This document shows, one piece after another, positions 20,676-29,584 of a DNA stretch of 64,000 nucleotides. The DNA lies in assembly GCF_017873335.1 (NCBI RefSeq), contig NZ_JAGGKB010000003.1:210542-274541 (forward strand). Direction: 5' to 3'. The first letter of the stretch is position 1. Every line of letters starts with the position of its first letter. The stretch comes from Thermococcus stetteri (GTDB lineage Archaea > Methanobacteriota_B > Thermococci > Thermococcales > Thermococcaceae). A model generated the notes under the pieces. That model did not search any database. It was not told the DNA's origin and worked only from the letters and a program-made list of their open reading frames with translations. The position numbers and the translations under genes are program-made.

Positions 20676-21575
20676 TCACATCGTCAGGAGGACTGCTATT
20701 ATTCCAATTATCGTGGGCCACTTCCAGAAGAACTTGGCCGCTTGGTCAATGGTGAACCTCGGGTAGATGCTGGCTATGAAGATCGATATGAAGAGCACCG
20801 CTATCTGCTTGATGAGCAGTTCAAGGAGGTTGCTCGCTCCACCGAGGAACAGTATAGCGAAGAAAGCTGTTTCAGCGAATATCTGAACCGCGTGCTGGGT
20901 GAAGAGCAGTGCGGCGTGCTTTCCGCCGTACTCAACCATTGGACCCATCGAAATTTCTGCCGGGGCGGTGATTATGTCGAAGGGTTCAAGACCAAGCATC
21001 GCCTGGAAGACTATGTCAAAGACTATGAGGGCCAGCAACAGTGCCGGAACGGTAATGCTCCACCCCTGGGTCTGCTGGAGGACCACTATCTCGCTCAGTT
21101 TGAAGGTTCCCCAGTGCTGGATGAGGGCTATCAGTGCCAGGCCGTAGGGCAGCTGCATTGCCACCATGGTCAGCAGACCACGCTGGACACCAAGGGCCGA
21201 GTACGGGTTTCCGGAGCTCATGGCACCGAGCATTATTCCGAGCATTGGAACCTCAAGGAGGTAGGCAACGACGATGAGGTCAGCGTTGGTGCTGAAGAGC
21301 TGGAAGTTCGCTATTGGGAGGAAGAGGAGGGCCGCTATGCTCGCACCGAGGGCGAATACAGGACCAAAGTCGTAGATAAGGCCGTGGCTCACGCTCTCCT
21401 TCTTGCCCAACAGCTTGAGAGTGTCTATTATCGGCTGGTATATTGGAGGCCCAATCCTCCTCTGTATCCTCGCCATGGCTTTTCTCTCGATACCCATGAA
21501 GATGAAACCCATGAAGGTGGCGTATACCAGTATCCCAATGACCTCAAGTATGAGCTTCCAGTTCACTTCAATCAT
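20676..21575 (-). CDS. mbxM: MBS/Mbx subunit M, NuoH-like membrane anchor
   Basis: The 299-residue protein has about eight membrane helices and the NuoH hallmarks GIERKAMARIQRRIGPP and KLLGKKES in the first cytoplasmic loop, and PFDIITAPAEISMGPMVEYG in a later loop. It connects the redox arm (J, K, L, N) to the ion-pumping arm (H, H' and the Mrp-like subunits). It abuts the upstream mbxH' gene with no gap. The length is normal for the family. Confidence 0.93.
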   Translation of the reverse strand: MIEVNWKLILEVIGILVYATFMGFIFMGIERKAMARIQRRIGPPIYQPIIDTLKLLGKKESVSHGLIYDFGPVFALGASIAALLFLPIANFQLFSTNADLIVVAYLLEVPMLGIMLGAMSSGNPYSALGVQRGLLTMVAMQLPYGLALIALIQHWGTFKLSEIVVLQQTQGWSITVPALLLALIVFDIVFQAMLGLEPFDIITAPAEISMGPMVEYGGKHAALLFTQHAVQIFAETAFFAILFLGGASNLLELLIKQIAVLFISIFIASIYPRFTIDQAAKFFWKWPTIIGIIAVLLTM

Positions 21576-23426
21576 TCACAGCACCCCCCAGAGAGCGAGT
21601 ATCAGGAGGATTATCGCCAGGTACCACGAGTAGGCCTGCACGTTCCCGTTGTAGAAGCCCTCCCTAAGAGCGTCCGCGAAGTCCTCGCTGAGCTGGGCGA
21701 CTCTCTCGTAGAACCTGTCGAAACTGTACTTGAGCCAGAAAGCTAGGGCCTCCGCGAGCGGCAGGTAGAAGTTCTTCCTTATGCTGAGGTTGAACTCCTT
21801 CGTTACGGGGTTACCCGACTGGTAGGTGTTGGTGACGGGTATCTTTCTCGTCTTGGCCCCGTAGAGGTACACCAGTCCCGCTATGGCGATGCCCATGACG
21901 AGGGCTATTGCAACCAGCAGGGCGTTGTAGGTTCCTGTCTGAGTAACGAGCTTGTAATAATTGCCGCTGACGACATTCCCGCCGAGGGCCTTGTTGAGGT
22001 AGTTTGTCACAAGCCCTGGAGCTATTCCGAAGACGACGTTCGGAATTGCCAGTATAGTCATTGCTATGAGGAGCGGTAGCGGAGCTTCCTTCACGTCCTC
22101 AAGGTCGCTCGGCCTCTGACCGAACCAGACGGCGTAGAGGAACCTGACGACGTAGGCAAAGGCCAGTGCACTCCCGAGGAATATCGCTCCCGCGACGAGG
22201 GGCATGTGAGCCTGTATCGCCGCCTCATAGATGAGCCACTTGCTCGCGAACCCAGCCATCGGTGGTATTCCGGCGAGGCTGAGGACGGCTATGAGGGCCA
22301 TCGCTAAGGTGTAGGGCATCTTCTCAGCCAGTCCGCCGAAGTCCTTGAACTCGGTCTTGCCTGTCTGGAGTATTATCGCCGCCGTGACGAGCCAGAAGAG
22401 GCCCTTGAAGACCGCATGACTTAGAACGTGGAAGAGACCTCCGGCGAAGCCAAGTCCAGTGCCGAGCCCAAAGGCAAGCAGGATGTAGCCGACCTGACCA
22501 ACTGACGAGTAGGCGAAGAGCTTCCTGATGTCCTCCTGAAGGACGGCTAAGAAGCTGGCGACGACGACCGTTATCGCGCCTATCCACGCTATTATGTACG
22601 CGAATGTTATGTGACCGTGGAAGGTTCCCAGGGCGTAGTAGAGCTTGGCGCCCATCAGGATGTAGAGGAGCAAGATACCGTAGGTTCCGGCCTTGCTGAG
22701 GGCTCCGCTGAAGAAGGTCGTGTAGCTCTGGTCGGTCTCGCTGTATGCCCCGGGTGCCCAGACGTGGAGTGGCCAGGCACCTGCCTTGACGCCGAACGCC
22801 GTGAGGAAGAGGACGAATATAAGTGCAGTCTCACCCCTGCCGATGGCTCCGAGCATTGCGTCCATGTAGAGGGCCTGTCTTATCGCATCAAAGTCAAGGG
22901 CACCGGTCTTGGCGTAGATGAGCGCTATAGCGAGCAGCATGGAGTATGCTCCTATGACGCTCAGCACGAAGTACTTGAGGGACTCGTGCCTGTTCCTCTT
23001 GAGGACCATCATGAAGCTGGCGAAGGTCATCAGCTCCCAGAGCAGGAAGAAGCTGATGAAGTCCCAGCTGAGGAAGACACCGAGGACGCCGGTGTAGCTC
23101 ATGAGGGCGAAGAGCCAGTCGTAGCCGCTCTTGCTCGTTGAGATCATACCGAAGGCCATGGCCAGTCCGACAAGGGAAGCTATTGCCGCAAAGTACCAGT
23201 TGAGGGTTCCCAGCTTAAAGGTTACCTGGAAGCCGCCTGCGCTGAGCTGGTAGGTTATCGGGTTGTTGGGGTTGTCTACAACGCTCGGATAGAGCTTGGC
23301 GAGGAGAGCGAGCGGAGTGGCCGCGCCGATAACCCCAATAAGCTCGCGAACTCCCCTGAGGTTTATCAACCAGGCGAGCACTCCAGCAAGGAGAGGAGTA
23401 AAGAGGATAATCGGTATCTCGTTCAT
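21576..23426 (-). CDS. mbxH': MBS/Mbx subunit H', NuoL/Mrp-like antiporter subunit
   Basis: The 616-residue protein has about 15 membrane helices, with the proton-conducting motifs of antiporter-type subunits: WELMTFASFMMVL, WPLHVWAPGAYSETDQSYTT, SVGQVGYILLAFGLGTGLGF, GLFHVLSHAVFKGLFWL and GIPPMAGFASKWLIY. A C-terminal extension carries further helices. Having two antiporter genes (H' and H) in tandem distinguishes mbx from the mbh hydrogenase operon, which has one. It overlaps mbxH by 4 bases. Confidence 0.92.
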   Translation of the reverse strand: MNEIPIILFTPLLAGVLAWLINLRGVRELIGVIGAATPLALLAKLYPSVVDNPNNPITYQLSAGGFQVTFKLGTLNWYFAAIASLVGLAMAFGMISTSKSGYDWLFALMSYTGVLGVFLSWDFISFFLLWELMTFASFMMVLKRNRHESLKYFVLSVIGAYSMLLAIALIYAKTGALDFDAIRQALYMDAMLGAIGRGETALIFVLFLTAFGVKAGAWPLHVWAPGAYSETDQSYTTFFSGALSKAGTYGILLLYILMGAKLYYALGTFHGHITFAYIIAWIGAITVVVASFLAVLQEDIRKLFAYSSVGQVGYILLAFGLGTGLGFAGGLFHVLSHAVFKGLFWLVTAAIILQTGKTEFKDFGGLAEKMPYTLAMALIAVLSLAGIPPMAGFASKWLIYEAAIQAHMPLVAGAIFLGSALAFAYVVRFLYAVWFGQRPSDLEDVKEAPLPLLIAMTILAIPNVVFGIAPGLVTNYLNKALGGNVVSGNYYKLVTQTGTYNALLVAIALVMGIAIAGLVYLYGAKTRKIPVTNTYQSGNPVTKEFNLSIRKNFYLPLAEALAFWLKYSFDRFYERVAQLSEDFADALREGFYNGNVQAYSWYLAIILLILALWGVL

Positions 23427-24910
23427 GCTCCCACCCCCATAAGAGGAACGTTCTTGATGTAGTTAGCCACGTTGAAGACGTCCTGACCTGCTTTCTGAGC
23501 TATTGTCCATATGTCGTTCGGGTAAACACCTATGGCTATTATCAATGCAGCGAGGAAGATCGCTATGACGCCTATGGCGAAGTTCTCCCTAACCCTCTCG
23601 CCGCCTTCAACGAACCACATTGTGTGGATCAGCCTGAGGTAATAGACCGCCTCGACGACGCTGGCACCAAGGATGAGAGCGACGCTCCAGGGATAGCCTG
23701 CCTCGACACCGGCGAGGAGTATCCTGACCTTGCTCCAGAAGATGTTGAAGAGAGGTATTCCGACAGCGGCGAGGGAGCCTATTGTGAGTGTTATGGCGGT
23801 CAAAGGCATCCTCTTGCCGAGTCCCTGGAAGTTCTCGATGGTGGTTCCGCCGAGGGCAACGCCGACGTACCCGACTGTGAGGAACAGGAGGGCCTTGACT
23901 ATGGCGTGGTTCACCATGTGGAAGACTCCCGCGTCAACGCCTGCCTGCGTACCGAGTGCCAGGGCAAAGGCTATCATTCCCACCTGGCTGATTGATGAGT
24001 AAGCTACCATCCTCTTGACGTCCCTCTGCCTCAGAGCCGAGAACTCGGCGACGACAACGGTCAGCGTGGCCATTGCTATGACAAGCTTGAGGACGCCGCT
24101 CCACCCGTTTGCGTTCTGGAGTATGTAGAGGAGCCTGGCTATTGCGTAGAGGCCAGCCTTGACGACGAAGGCCGAGAACATAACGGTTACCGGGTGTGGT
24201 GCTGCTTGATAAGCATCCGGTGCCCATGCGTTGAGCGGGAAGAGCTCTGCCTCAACCGCCAGGCCGAAGATTATCAGCGCGAGGCCGACCTGGGCAACCG
24301 TCGGGTCAATGGTTCCGGCGAGCTGGGCGAGATGGGCCATGTTCAGGGTTCCGGTCGCTCCGTAGATGAGGGCAACGCCGATGAGGAAGAAGCTCGAACC
24401 GATCCCACCGAGAACGATGTACTTCATCGATGCCTCTGCTGCCTCACCGGTCTTGTTGTAGGCGGTGAGGGCGTAGGCCGTTATTGAGGTTATCTCCATG
24501 AAGACGAAGAGGTTGAAGATGTCTCCGGTAGCTATCATTCCGGTTGCACCGAGCATCAGCAGGAGGAAGAGCATGGCGTACTTGTCAACCGGCTCGATGG
24601 TGACGGCTTTAAAGCTGAAGAAGGCCATGAAGAAGCTGACGACAGCTATTATGAACACGAAGAGCGCCGCGAACTGGCCGATGTAGAGGTTGATTCCGAC
24701 CGGAGGCCTCCAGCCGCCTGCCATGACTATTATCGGCTTTCCAGTGGAGTAGACTTCACTCGCCACCCAGCCGGCTATGGCCGCCTGAATTGCGGTTATG
24801 AGCACGAGGTAGCCCATTATAGCCTTTCTCCCGAGTCCCTTTATCAGGGGGACGAAGAAGGCGCTGATGAGCGGTAACGCAATGAGGAGCGAAGCGTACT
24901 GCCCGTTCAT
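23423..24910 (-). CDS. mbxH: MBS/Mbx subunit H, NuoN/MrpD-like antiporter subunit
   Basis: The 495-residue protein has about 14 membrane helices. The motifs VFMEITSITAYALTAYNKTG, PLNAWAPDAYQAAPHPVTVM, SSISQVGMIAFALALGTQ and VFHMVNHAIVKALLFLTVGY are those of MrpD/NuoN ion-translocating subunits, including the charged residues buried in the membrane. It is preceded by the MrpC-like G subunit (4-base overlap). The H, H' pair would give the complex two ion channels. Confidence 0.92.
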   Translation of the reverse strand: MNGQYASLLIALPLISAFFVPLIKGLGRKAIMGYLVLITAIQAAIAGWVASEVYSTGKPIIVMAGGWRPPVGINLYIGQFAALFVFIIAVVSFFMAFFSFKAVTIEPVDKYAMLFLLLMLGATGMIATGDIFNLFVFMEITSITAYALTAYNKTGEAAEASMKYIVLGGIGSSFFLIGVALIYGATGTLNMAHLAQLAGTIDPTVAQVGLALIIFGLAVEAELFPLNAWAPDAYQAAPHPVTVMFSAFVVKAGLYAIARLLYILQNANGWSGVLKLVIAMATLTVVVAEFSALRQRDVKRMVAYSSISQVGMIAFALALGTQAGVDAGVFHMVNHAIVKALLFLTVGYVGVALGGTTIENFQGLGKRMPLTAITLTIGSLAAVGIPLFNIFWSKVRILLAGVEAGYPWSVALILGASVVEAVYYLRLIHTMWFVEGGERVRENFAIGVIAIFLAALIIAIGVYPNDIWTIAQKAGQDVFNVANYIKNVPLMGVGA

Positions 24911-25263
24911 CCTCTCAACCTCCTTATCTCCTCAACGTTAAGGGTTCCGTACTTCTCGTAAATGATTATCGCGGCACTAAGGGCCATAGCAGTCGTGGCA
25001 ACACCGATAACTATCGCCGTGAGGACGAGGGCCTGCGGAATTGGGTCAACGGCTTGAGTTGGGCCTATTCCCTCGCTCAGGATGGGTGCGCTCTTCCCGG
25101 AGACGTAGCCGATGCTTATGAGGAGAAGGTTTACTCCCGTCTCCATAATGCTGAGGCTGATGAGTATCTTCATGAGGTTCTTCTTGACGAGGACGCCGTA
25201 GAGGCCTATGAGAACCAAGGAAATTGCGCCGAAGTAGTAGATGCTTATGTGTGGGACGTTCAT
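24907..25263 (-). CDS. mbxG: MBS/Mbx subunit G, MrpC/NuoK-like
   Basis: The 118-residue protein has three membrane helices and the MrpC/NuoK pattern: VLIGLYGVLVKKNLMKILIS, SIMETGVNLLLISIGY with a membrane Glu, and PQALVLTAIVIGVATTAMAL. The start at 25263 follows GGAGGTGAGAGA; the longer upstream frame overlaps mbxF and has no coding character. It overlaps both neighbours by 4 bases, consistent with one polycistronic mRNA. Confidence 0.92.
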   Translation of the reverse strand: MNVPHISIYYFGAISLVLIGLYGVLVKKNLMKILISLSIMETGVNLLLISIGYVSGKSAPILSEGIGPTQAVDPIPQALVLTAIVIGVATTAMALSAAIIIYEKYGTLNVEEIRRLRG

Positions 25264-25976
25264 TCTCTCACCTCCTCCTTGAGCATGTTGTCGACGATGC
25301 CGCTCAGCTCGGTGCCGACCTTGATGCCGATTATCGTATAGATCACCGGTATGAAGCCGCCGCTGAAGAGCCTGCCGAGGTTGTTGGTTCCCCACTGCCA
25401 GGTCTGCCATATCCAGTCGAAGAGGAAGTAACCGCCAATTGCAAGACCGATGAGGCCGACGAGGACGTAGCTCATTCCGGCGATGCCCTCGGTCTTCTCA
25501 AAGGCCTTGTGCGGTACCTCATAGATTGTGAACGCCATGTAGAGCAGCAGGAAGGCCGTGGCTATCGTCGCTCCACCTGGGAAACCTCCACCCGGTGTGA
25601 GGTGTCCGTGGATGAAGATGTAGGCACCGAACATGACTATGAACGGGAAGAGAAGCTCCACGCCCGTTGTAAGGACTACTGAACCCTCGGTCTTTGCGGT
25701 TCTCTCCCTCTTCTTTCTCCAGAGGAGGGCTCCTACGCCAGTTGAGGCTATGAATAGAACAGTAACCTCACCGAGGGTATCGAAACCACGGTAGTTGACG
25801 ACTATGGCCGTTACGGCGTTGACAGCTCCTGTCTGTTCTTTAACGTGCTGGAGGTAGTAGTGCCCAACGAGCATCTTGTCCTGGCCGAAGGGGACTCCGG
25901 CGAGGCCCTGGGCCAGCCAGTAGCCAATTATGAGGATTGAGATTATAGCGAGGGACCTCTTAAGTATGCTCACCAT
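25260..25976 (-). CDS. mbxF: MBS/Mbx subunit F: MrpA-C-terminal/MbhE-like segment fused to an MrpB-like domain
   Basis: The protein has about 238 residues. The first ~95 residues (VVNYRGFDTLGEVTVLFIAS, then a helix) match the MrpA C-terminal/MbhE module. The rest (VELLFPFIVMFGAYIFIHGH, LTPGGGFPGGATIA) is the MrpB module found as a separate MbhF in the hydrogenase operon. This fusion is characteristic of mbx, which has no separate E gene. The start is ambiguous between GTG and ATG codons within a GGTGGGTGAG stretch; ATG 25976 is chosen. Confidence 0.88.
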   Translation of the reverse strand: MVSILKRSLAIISILIIGYWLAQGLAGVPFGQDKMLVGHYYLQHVKEQTGAVNAVTAIVVNYRGFDTLGEVTVLFIASTGVGALLWRKKRERTAKTEGSVVLTTGVELLFPFIVMFGAYIFIHGHLTPGGGFPGGATIATAFLLLYMAFTIYEVPHKAFEKTEGIAGMSYVLVGLIGLAIGGYFLFDWIWQTWQWGTNNLGRLFSGGFIPVIYTIIGIKVGTELSGIVDNMLKEEVRE

Positions 25977-26254
25977 CTCACCCACCACCCGGGCTTCTCC
26001 TCTTCTTCGGTCTCAAAGCGCTGGGTTCTCTTAACTGCGAAGATAACTATCGCACCGCTCAGCGCTGCACCTATGGCCGCTTCTGTCATTGCAACATCTG
26101 GAGCCTGGAGCATGAAGAACAGGATCGACGCGAACAGGCTCACTGCGGCCATGCCGACTGCGGCGGCGAGCAGGTCTCTCCACTCCACTGCCAGTATTGC
26201 CGATATGATCATGAGGGCAACAACTATGTACTCGATACAGGCTACGCAGTTCAT
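25970..26254 (-). CDS. mbxD: MBS/Mbx subunit D, MbhD-like
   Basis: The 94-residue protein has three membrane helices and the MbhD pattern: AILAVEWRDLLAAAVGMAAV, LFFMLQAPDVAMTEAAIGAA and LSGAIVIFAV, which corresponds to a segment of MrpA. The Glu in VAMTEAAIG is the conserved membrane acid. The C-terminus is hydrophilic (RTQRFETEEEEKPGWW). It overlaps the next gene by a few bases. Confidence 0.9.
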   Translation of the reverse strand: MNCVACIEYIVVALMIISAILAVEWRDLLAAAVGMAAVSLFASILFFMLQAPDVAMTEAAIGAALSGAIVIFAVKRTQRFETEEEEKPGWWVRW

Positions 26255-26643
26255 TCTTCACCACCCTCCAGTGGGGCGTCGGTTTCGGCTTTTTCCTTGG
26301 CCTCAAGGTGCTCGCGGTACTTGTCAACGACGCTTCCGTGCCAGAGGGGTATCCCGCTCATGTAGGCCGCCCTTATGAGGGCGTGGGCGCTTATCGGGTT
26401 GGTCAGGAGAAGGAACACTGCGATAACCGTGGCCTTCACGAGCCACGCCCATGAGAGGCCGTTTCCCACTGCCCAAACGCCGACGCCTATTATGACGCCG
26501 AGGGACCCAAGCGTGGCGCTCTTCGTTGAGGTCTGCATCCTGTTGTAAACGTCCGGCATCCTGATGAGACCGAGCGTCGAGAGGAAGTAGAAGAACGTTC
26601 CGATGAGCACGAGAGCCTCACCGAGAGCCGCGAGCGCGTTCAT
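26251..26643 (-). CDS. mbxC: MBS/Mbx subunit C, MrpG-like
   Basis: The 130-residue protein has three membrane helices. LGLIRMPDVYNRMQTSTKSA is the conserved MrpG loop (RxPDxYxRxHxxxKxxTxG in other members), followed by a helix pair. Residues after ~95 form a charged soluble tail (KYREHLEAKEKAETDAPLEG). It overlaps mbxB by 4 bases. Confidence 0.9.
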   Translation of the reverse strand: MNALAALGEALVLIGTFFYFLSTLGLIRMPDVYNRMQTSTKSATLGSLGVIIGVGVWAVGNGLSWAWLVKATVIAVFLLLTNPISAHALIRAAYMSGIPLWHGSVVDKYREHLEAKEKAETDAPLEGGEE

Positions 26644-26894
26644 AGTCCTCCCTCCATGTAGCGTGCGAAGGCTATGACACCGCCAAAGGCCAGCATCGCG
26701 TAAACCAGGGCTACGTCGAGGAAGATGATGCGCTTGTAGTAGAGGGCAAAGAGCACCATCAGTCCGGTTGTTATCGTGGTCATGATGTCTACCGCCACCA
26801 GCCTGTCGGGAGTCGTTGGGCCGACCATGAAGCGGTACATGCTGAGCAGTGTCGCTATCGCTATGAGTGCCAGATAAATACCTACCCCTATCAT
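26640..26894 (-). CDS. mbxB: MBS/Mbx subunit B, MrpF-like
   Basis: The 84-residue protein has three membrane helices, with MVGPTTPDRLVAVDIMTTIT, the MrpF hallmark GPxxxDRxxAxD, after the first helix. The MrpF homologue supports cation/proton exchange in the membrane arm. It overlaps its neighbours A and C by 4 bases each. Confidence 0.9.
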   Translation of the reverse strand: MIGVGIYLALIAIATLLSMYRFMVGPTTPDRLVAVDIMTTITTGLMVLFALYYKRIIFLDVALVYAMLAFGGVIAFARYMEGGL

Positions 26895-27424
26895 CCGAAG
26901 ATCACCTTCAGGAATTTTTCAAAGGGCCTTGTGATGTTCTCGGAGGCCTTCTCAACGTGTTCCTCTTCGGTTTCGGCATGGAGAACCTCGTCAGGAACCC
27001 ATATCCAGTGGATGAAGTAGTTGTCGCCGTCGACGTCGAGGGTTATCGTTCCAGGCGTGAGGGTTATCGAGTTCGCCAGGGAGAGCTTCCCCGGGTTGGT
27101 CTTGAGGATGGTCTTGCAGTGGACGATGCCGGGCCTTATGGGCCTCTTGGGGTGGAGAACCCTGTAGGCAACATCAAGGTTGGCCATAATCATTGCCCAC
27201 AGGAAGTAGGGCGCGTAGGCTATCGCGTAGGCAACCCTCTTGGGATGGAGGTTCGCCAGTCCTCTCGTTGTAAAGATTGGGTAAGTTATCGCAGCCACTA
27301 TCGCTGATAGAACAAAGCCGAAGATGAGCTCCTGTTCGTCGAGGCTTGCCGTCAGTGCCAGCCATATTAAAAACAGGATTATCAGGGTGTAGAGGTACCT
27401 GCTAACTTTACTCGCTTCCTCCAT
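26891..27424 (-). CDS. mbxA: MBS/Mbx subunit A, MrpE-like
   Basis: First gene of the 13-gene operon A-B-C-D-F-G-H-H'-M-J-K-L-N. The 177-residue protein has two N-terminal membrane helices and the MrpE features VAYRVLHPKRPIRPGIVHCK and NSITLTPGTITLDVDGDNYF in the cytoplasmic part. The first codon is ATG 27424, about 40 bases below the expected transcription start. Transcription is probably controlled by SurR through two sites flanking the TATA box. Confidence 0.92.
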   Translation of the reverse strand: MEEASKVSRYLYTLIILFLIWLALTASLDEQELIFGFVLSAIVAAITYPIFTTRGLANLHPKRVAYAIAYAPYFLWAMIMANLDVAYRVLHPKRPIRPGIVHCKTILKTNPGKLSLANSITLTPGTITLDVDGDNYFIHWIWVPDEVLHAETEEEHVEKASENITRPFEKFLKVIFG

Positions 27425-27464
27425 TCATCAACCCTCCAGAGAGTCTCAGCAGTTCTGGACTGCT

Positions 27465-27532
27465 AACAGGAGGTTTCCAACGATACCTTATAAACGTTAT
27501 CTGCAAAGAACAAAGGTTTAGAACTTTTGGTT
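27465..27532 (-). promoter_or_regulatory. mbx promoter with two SurR binding sites around the TATA box
   Basis: SurR, the sulfur-responsive regulator of Pyrococcus and Thermococcus, binds GTT-N3-AAC with an extended form GTT-N3-AAC-N5-GTT. The plus strand has AACAGGAGGTTTCCAAC (27465-27481), an exact extended site in reverse, and GTTTAGAACTTTTGGTT (27516-27532), an exact extended site forward. The TATA box for mbxA (GTTTATAAGG, minus strand, about 27486-27495) lies between them, so the downstream site overlaps the start of transcription. That arrangement fits repression by reduced SurR and release when sulfur is present. Confidence 0.85.
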
Positions 27533-27660
27533 AAAATGGGGGTATCTAATTTGTCCAGCAGTCCAAATAAGCGGGCATTAAAGTCCCTTCTCGTTGAAAA
27601 GCTCCCAAAAATCTTCCAAAAATATTAGAATGAGAGTAGTGAAAGAAGCAGAAAATTCGG

Positions 27661-28161
27661 TCAATAAATGGATATCCTCTTGACACCTTCGAGCTTGGAG
27701 AGCTCGTTGATTAGGTCTCCCGGTATGGGCCTCTCTGTGATTATTGTAAGGGTCGCCTCGGGGTAGAGTTCAGGGTCTTCGGCGACTACCTGTATGATGT
27801 TTATGTCGTGCTCAGCTATCTTCTGGGCAATCTTCGCGAGTATTCCAACTGCCCTCGGTTCCGGCTCTATCTCGATGACGCCGTAGCCCACGTGCCTGCC
27901 TACGTGTTTCATGTGGACAGTCGGCTCGAGGTTCGTGTATATGTCTCTCAGCTCTGGAACCTTGAGTATCATGCCAACGGTCTCCTTAACTACCCTCCTG
28001 TCAACGTCGAGGGCCTTGGCTATCTTGGTGTACGGGACTTCGATGTCCCCTGCCTTTATCTTCATGTCATCAGAGACCCTGAGACCGTACTTCAGGAGGG
28101 TCTTTGCTATGAGTTTCCTAACCGGATATTCGTCAAAGTAGTGTTCGATCCGTCCCCACAT
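27661..28161 (-). CDS. HTH-ACT amino-acid metabolism regulator
   Basis: The 166-residue protein has an N-terminal helical DNA-binding-like part (VPYTKIAKALDVDRRVVKET) and, from about residue 92, an ACT domain (YGVIEIEPEPRAVGILAKIA, then INIIQVVAEDPELYPEATLT). ACT domains bind amino acids or other small effectors, so this is probably a regulator. It is widely conserved in euryarchaea, but its target is unknown. It is divergent from the radical SAM gene across about 100 bases. Confidence 0.8.
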   Translation of the reverse strand: MWGRIEHYFDEYPVRKLIAKTLLKYGLRVSDDMKIKAGDIEVPYTKIAKALDVDRRVVKETVGMILKVPELRDIYTNLEPTVHMKHVGRHVGYGVIEIEPEPRAVGILAKIAQKIAEHDINIIQVVAEDPELYPEATLTIITERPIPGDLINELSKLEGVKRISIY

Positions 28162-28266
28162 TCCACATCACCCGCTTAAGTTCACTACTATACTTTTTGC
28201 ATCATCAATATTAAAATGTTTCCATGTCCACATAATGACAATCCAAATAGTTTAAAAATTTTGAGA

Positions 28267-29580
28267 ATGGATAAAAAAGCCATCGTCGGATTTTTAAAAG
28301 CTGGGGAGAAACCCGCCGACATGATTGAAGTTGTACTGCCACATGTGACCTTTGAAGACCTTGGCGAGAGCATAAGGCTGGTGTGGAGGGAGACCCTTTA
28401 CGCAGACTTCGAAAAAAAAGAGCTTATCAGAGTAATCAGACGTAAGTACCGCGTGAGGCCTGAACTAGTTGTGAGAGATGGGAGGCTTTTCATAGACACG
28501 GACTATCCTGGGATTGAGAAGTACATTGCGATCTACATCCAGAACAACCTAGGTGCTCTCCTCAGAAACAGGTATACGAAGCGAAGAGTCCTCTATATCC
28601 ACGAAGGCCTTGATGTCCCCCTTCTAGGTTACAACGCCTTTGGCCTTATTGACAGGGGAACTAACTTGATCCAGGTTAGGGGAGTGAGTGGCTGTAACCT
28701 GAGCTGTGTCTTCTGCTCCGTTGATGAGGGTCCCTATTCAAGGACGAGGAAGCTTGACTATGTCGTTGATATAGACTACCTTATGAAGTGGTTCGATAAG
28801 GTTGCCCGGATAAAGGGGAGGGGCCTCGAGGCCCACCTCGACGGTCAGGGCGAGCCGCTCATCTACCCCTTCCGCGTCGAGCTCGTTCAAGCGCTCAGGG
28901 AGCATCCAAACGTCTCGGTTATTTCAATGCAGAGCAACGGGACTCTCCTAACAGACAAGCTCGTTGAGGAGCTGGCAGAGGCAGGTCTCGACAGGGTGAA
29001 CCTCTCCATCCACTCCCTCGACCCGGAGAAGGCGAAGATGCTCATGGGGATGAAGAGCTACGATTTGGAGCACGTCCTTGACATGGAAGAGGCCCTTGTG
29101 AACGCTGGAATAGACGTCCTCATAGCACCTGTCATAATTTTCGGAGTGAACGACGACGAGGCCGAGGCCTTCATAGAGTTCGCGAGGAAGATCGGCGCGG
29201 GAAGGCGCTGGCCAGCTCTGGGCTTCCAGAACTACGTCCCATACAAGTTCGGCAGGAACCCAGTTATAGCAAAGGTCAAGCCCTTTAAGGAGTTTTACGC
29301 CTGGCTCAGGCACCTTGAGGAAAAAACCGGGATGAGGCCTCTCGTTCTAAAGCCTGAACACTTTGGGATGGAAAAAAGAGAGTTTATCCCCTTGGCTTTT
29401 AGGCCCGGAGAGGTAGTTAAGGCGGAAGTTGTTCTCCCTGGGAGGATAGAAGGCGAGATGATAGCAAAGGCCAGAAACAGGCTCATTGAGGTCGTAAACA
29501 CTCGGGCAGAAGTCGGGGACAGGATCAGGGTTAGGATAGTGAGGACGAGGCACGGGATTTACATCGGAACACCAGTGTAG
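28267..29580 (+). CDS. Radical SAM protein with C-terminal TRAM-like domain
   Basis: The 437-residue protein (start MDKKAIVGFLKAGEKPAD) has an N-terminal region of about 130 residues. It is followed by a radical SAM barrel with GVSGCNLSCVFCSVDEG as the CxxxCxxC cluster motif and HLDGQGEPLIYP as the GGEP-like SAM motif. The last 60 residues (PGRIEGEMIAKARNRLIEVV) look like a TRAM RNA-binding domain. A radical SAM plus TRAM layout suggests RNA modification; the substrate is unknown. The ATG at 28216 is less likely, since a TATA-like element (TATTAAAAT) lies at about 28207-28215. Confidence 0.8.
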   Translation: MDKKAIVGFLKAGEKPADMIEVVLPHVTFEDLGESIRLVWRETLYADFEKKELIRVIRRKYRVRPELVVRDGRLFIDTDYPGIEKYIAIYIQNNLGALLRNRYTKRRVLYIHEGLDVPLLGYNAFGLIDRGTNLIQVRGVSGCNLSCVFCSVDEGPYSRTRKLDYVVDIDYLMKWFDKVARIKGRGLEAHLDGQGEPLIYPFRVELVQALREHPNVSVISMQSNGTLLTDKLVEELAEAGLDRVNLSIHSLDPEKAKMLMGMKSYDLEHVLDMEEALVNAGIDVLIAPVIIFGVNDDEAEAFIEFARKIGAGRRWPALGFQNYVPYKFGRNPVIAKVKPFKEFYAWLRHLEEKTGMRPLVLKPEHFGMEKREFIPLAFRPGEVVKAEVVLPGRIEGEMIAKARNRLIEVVNTRAEVGDRIRVRIVRTRHGIYIGTPV

Positions 29581-29584
29581 CTCA

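Noticed and set aside
17607..27424. Annotation as NiFe hydrogenase (mbh) or NADH dehydrogenase operon
   Set aside because: Two antiporter genes H and H', the E-F fusion and loss of NiFe cysteines in L identify mbx/MBS.
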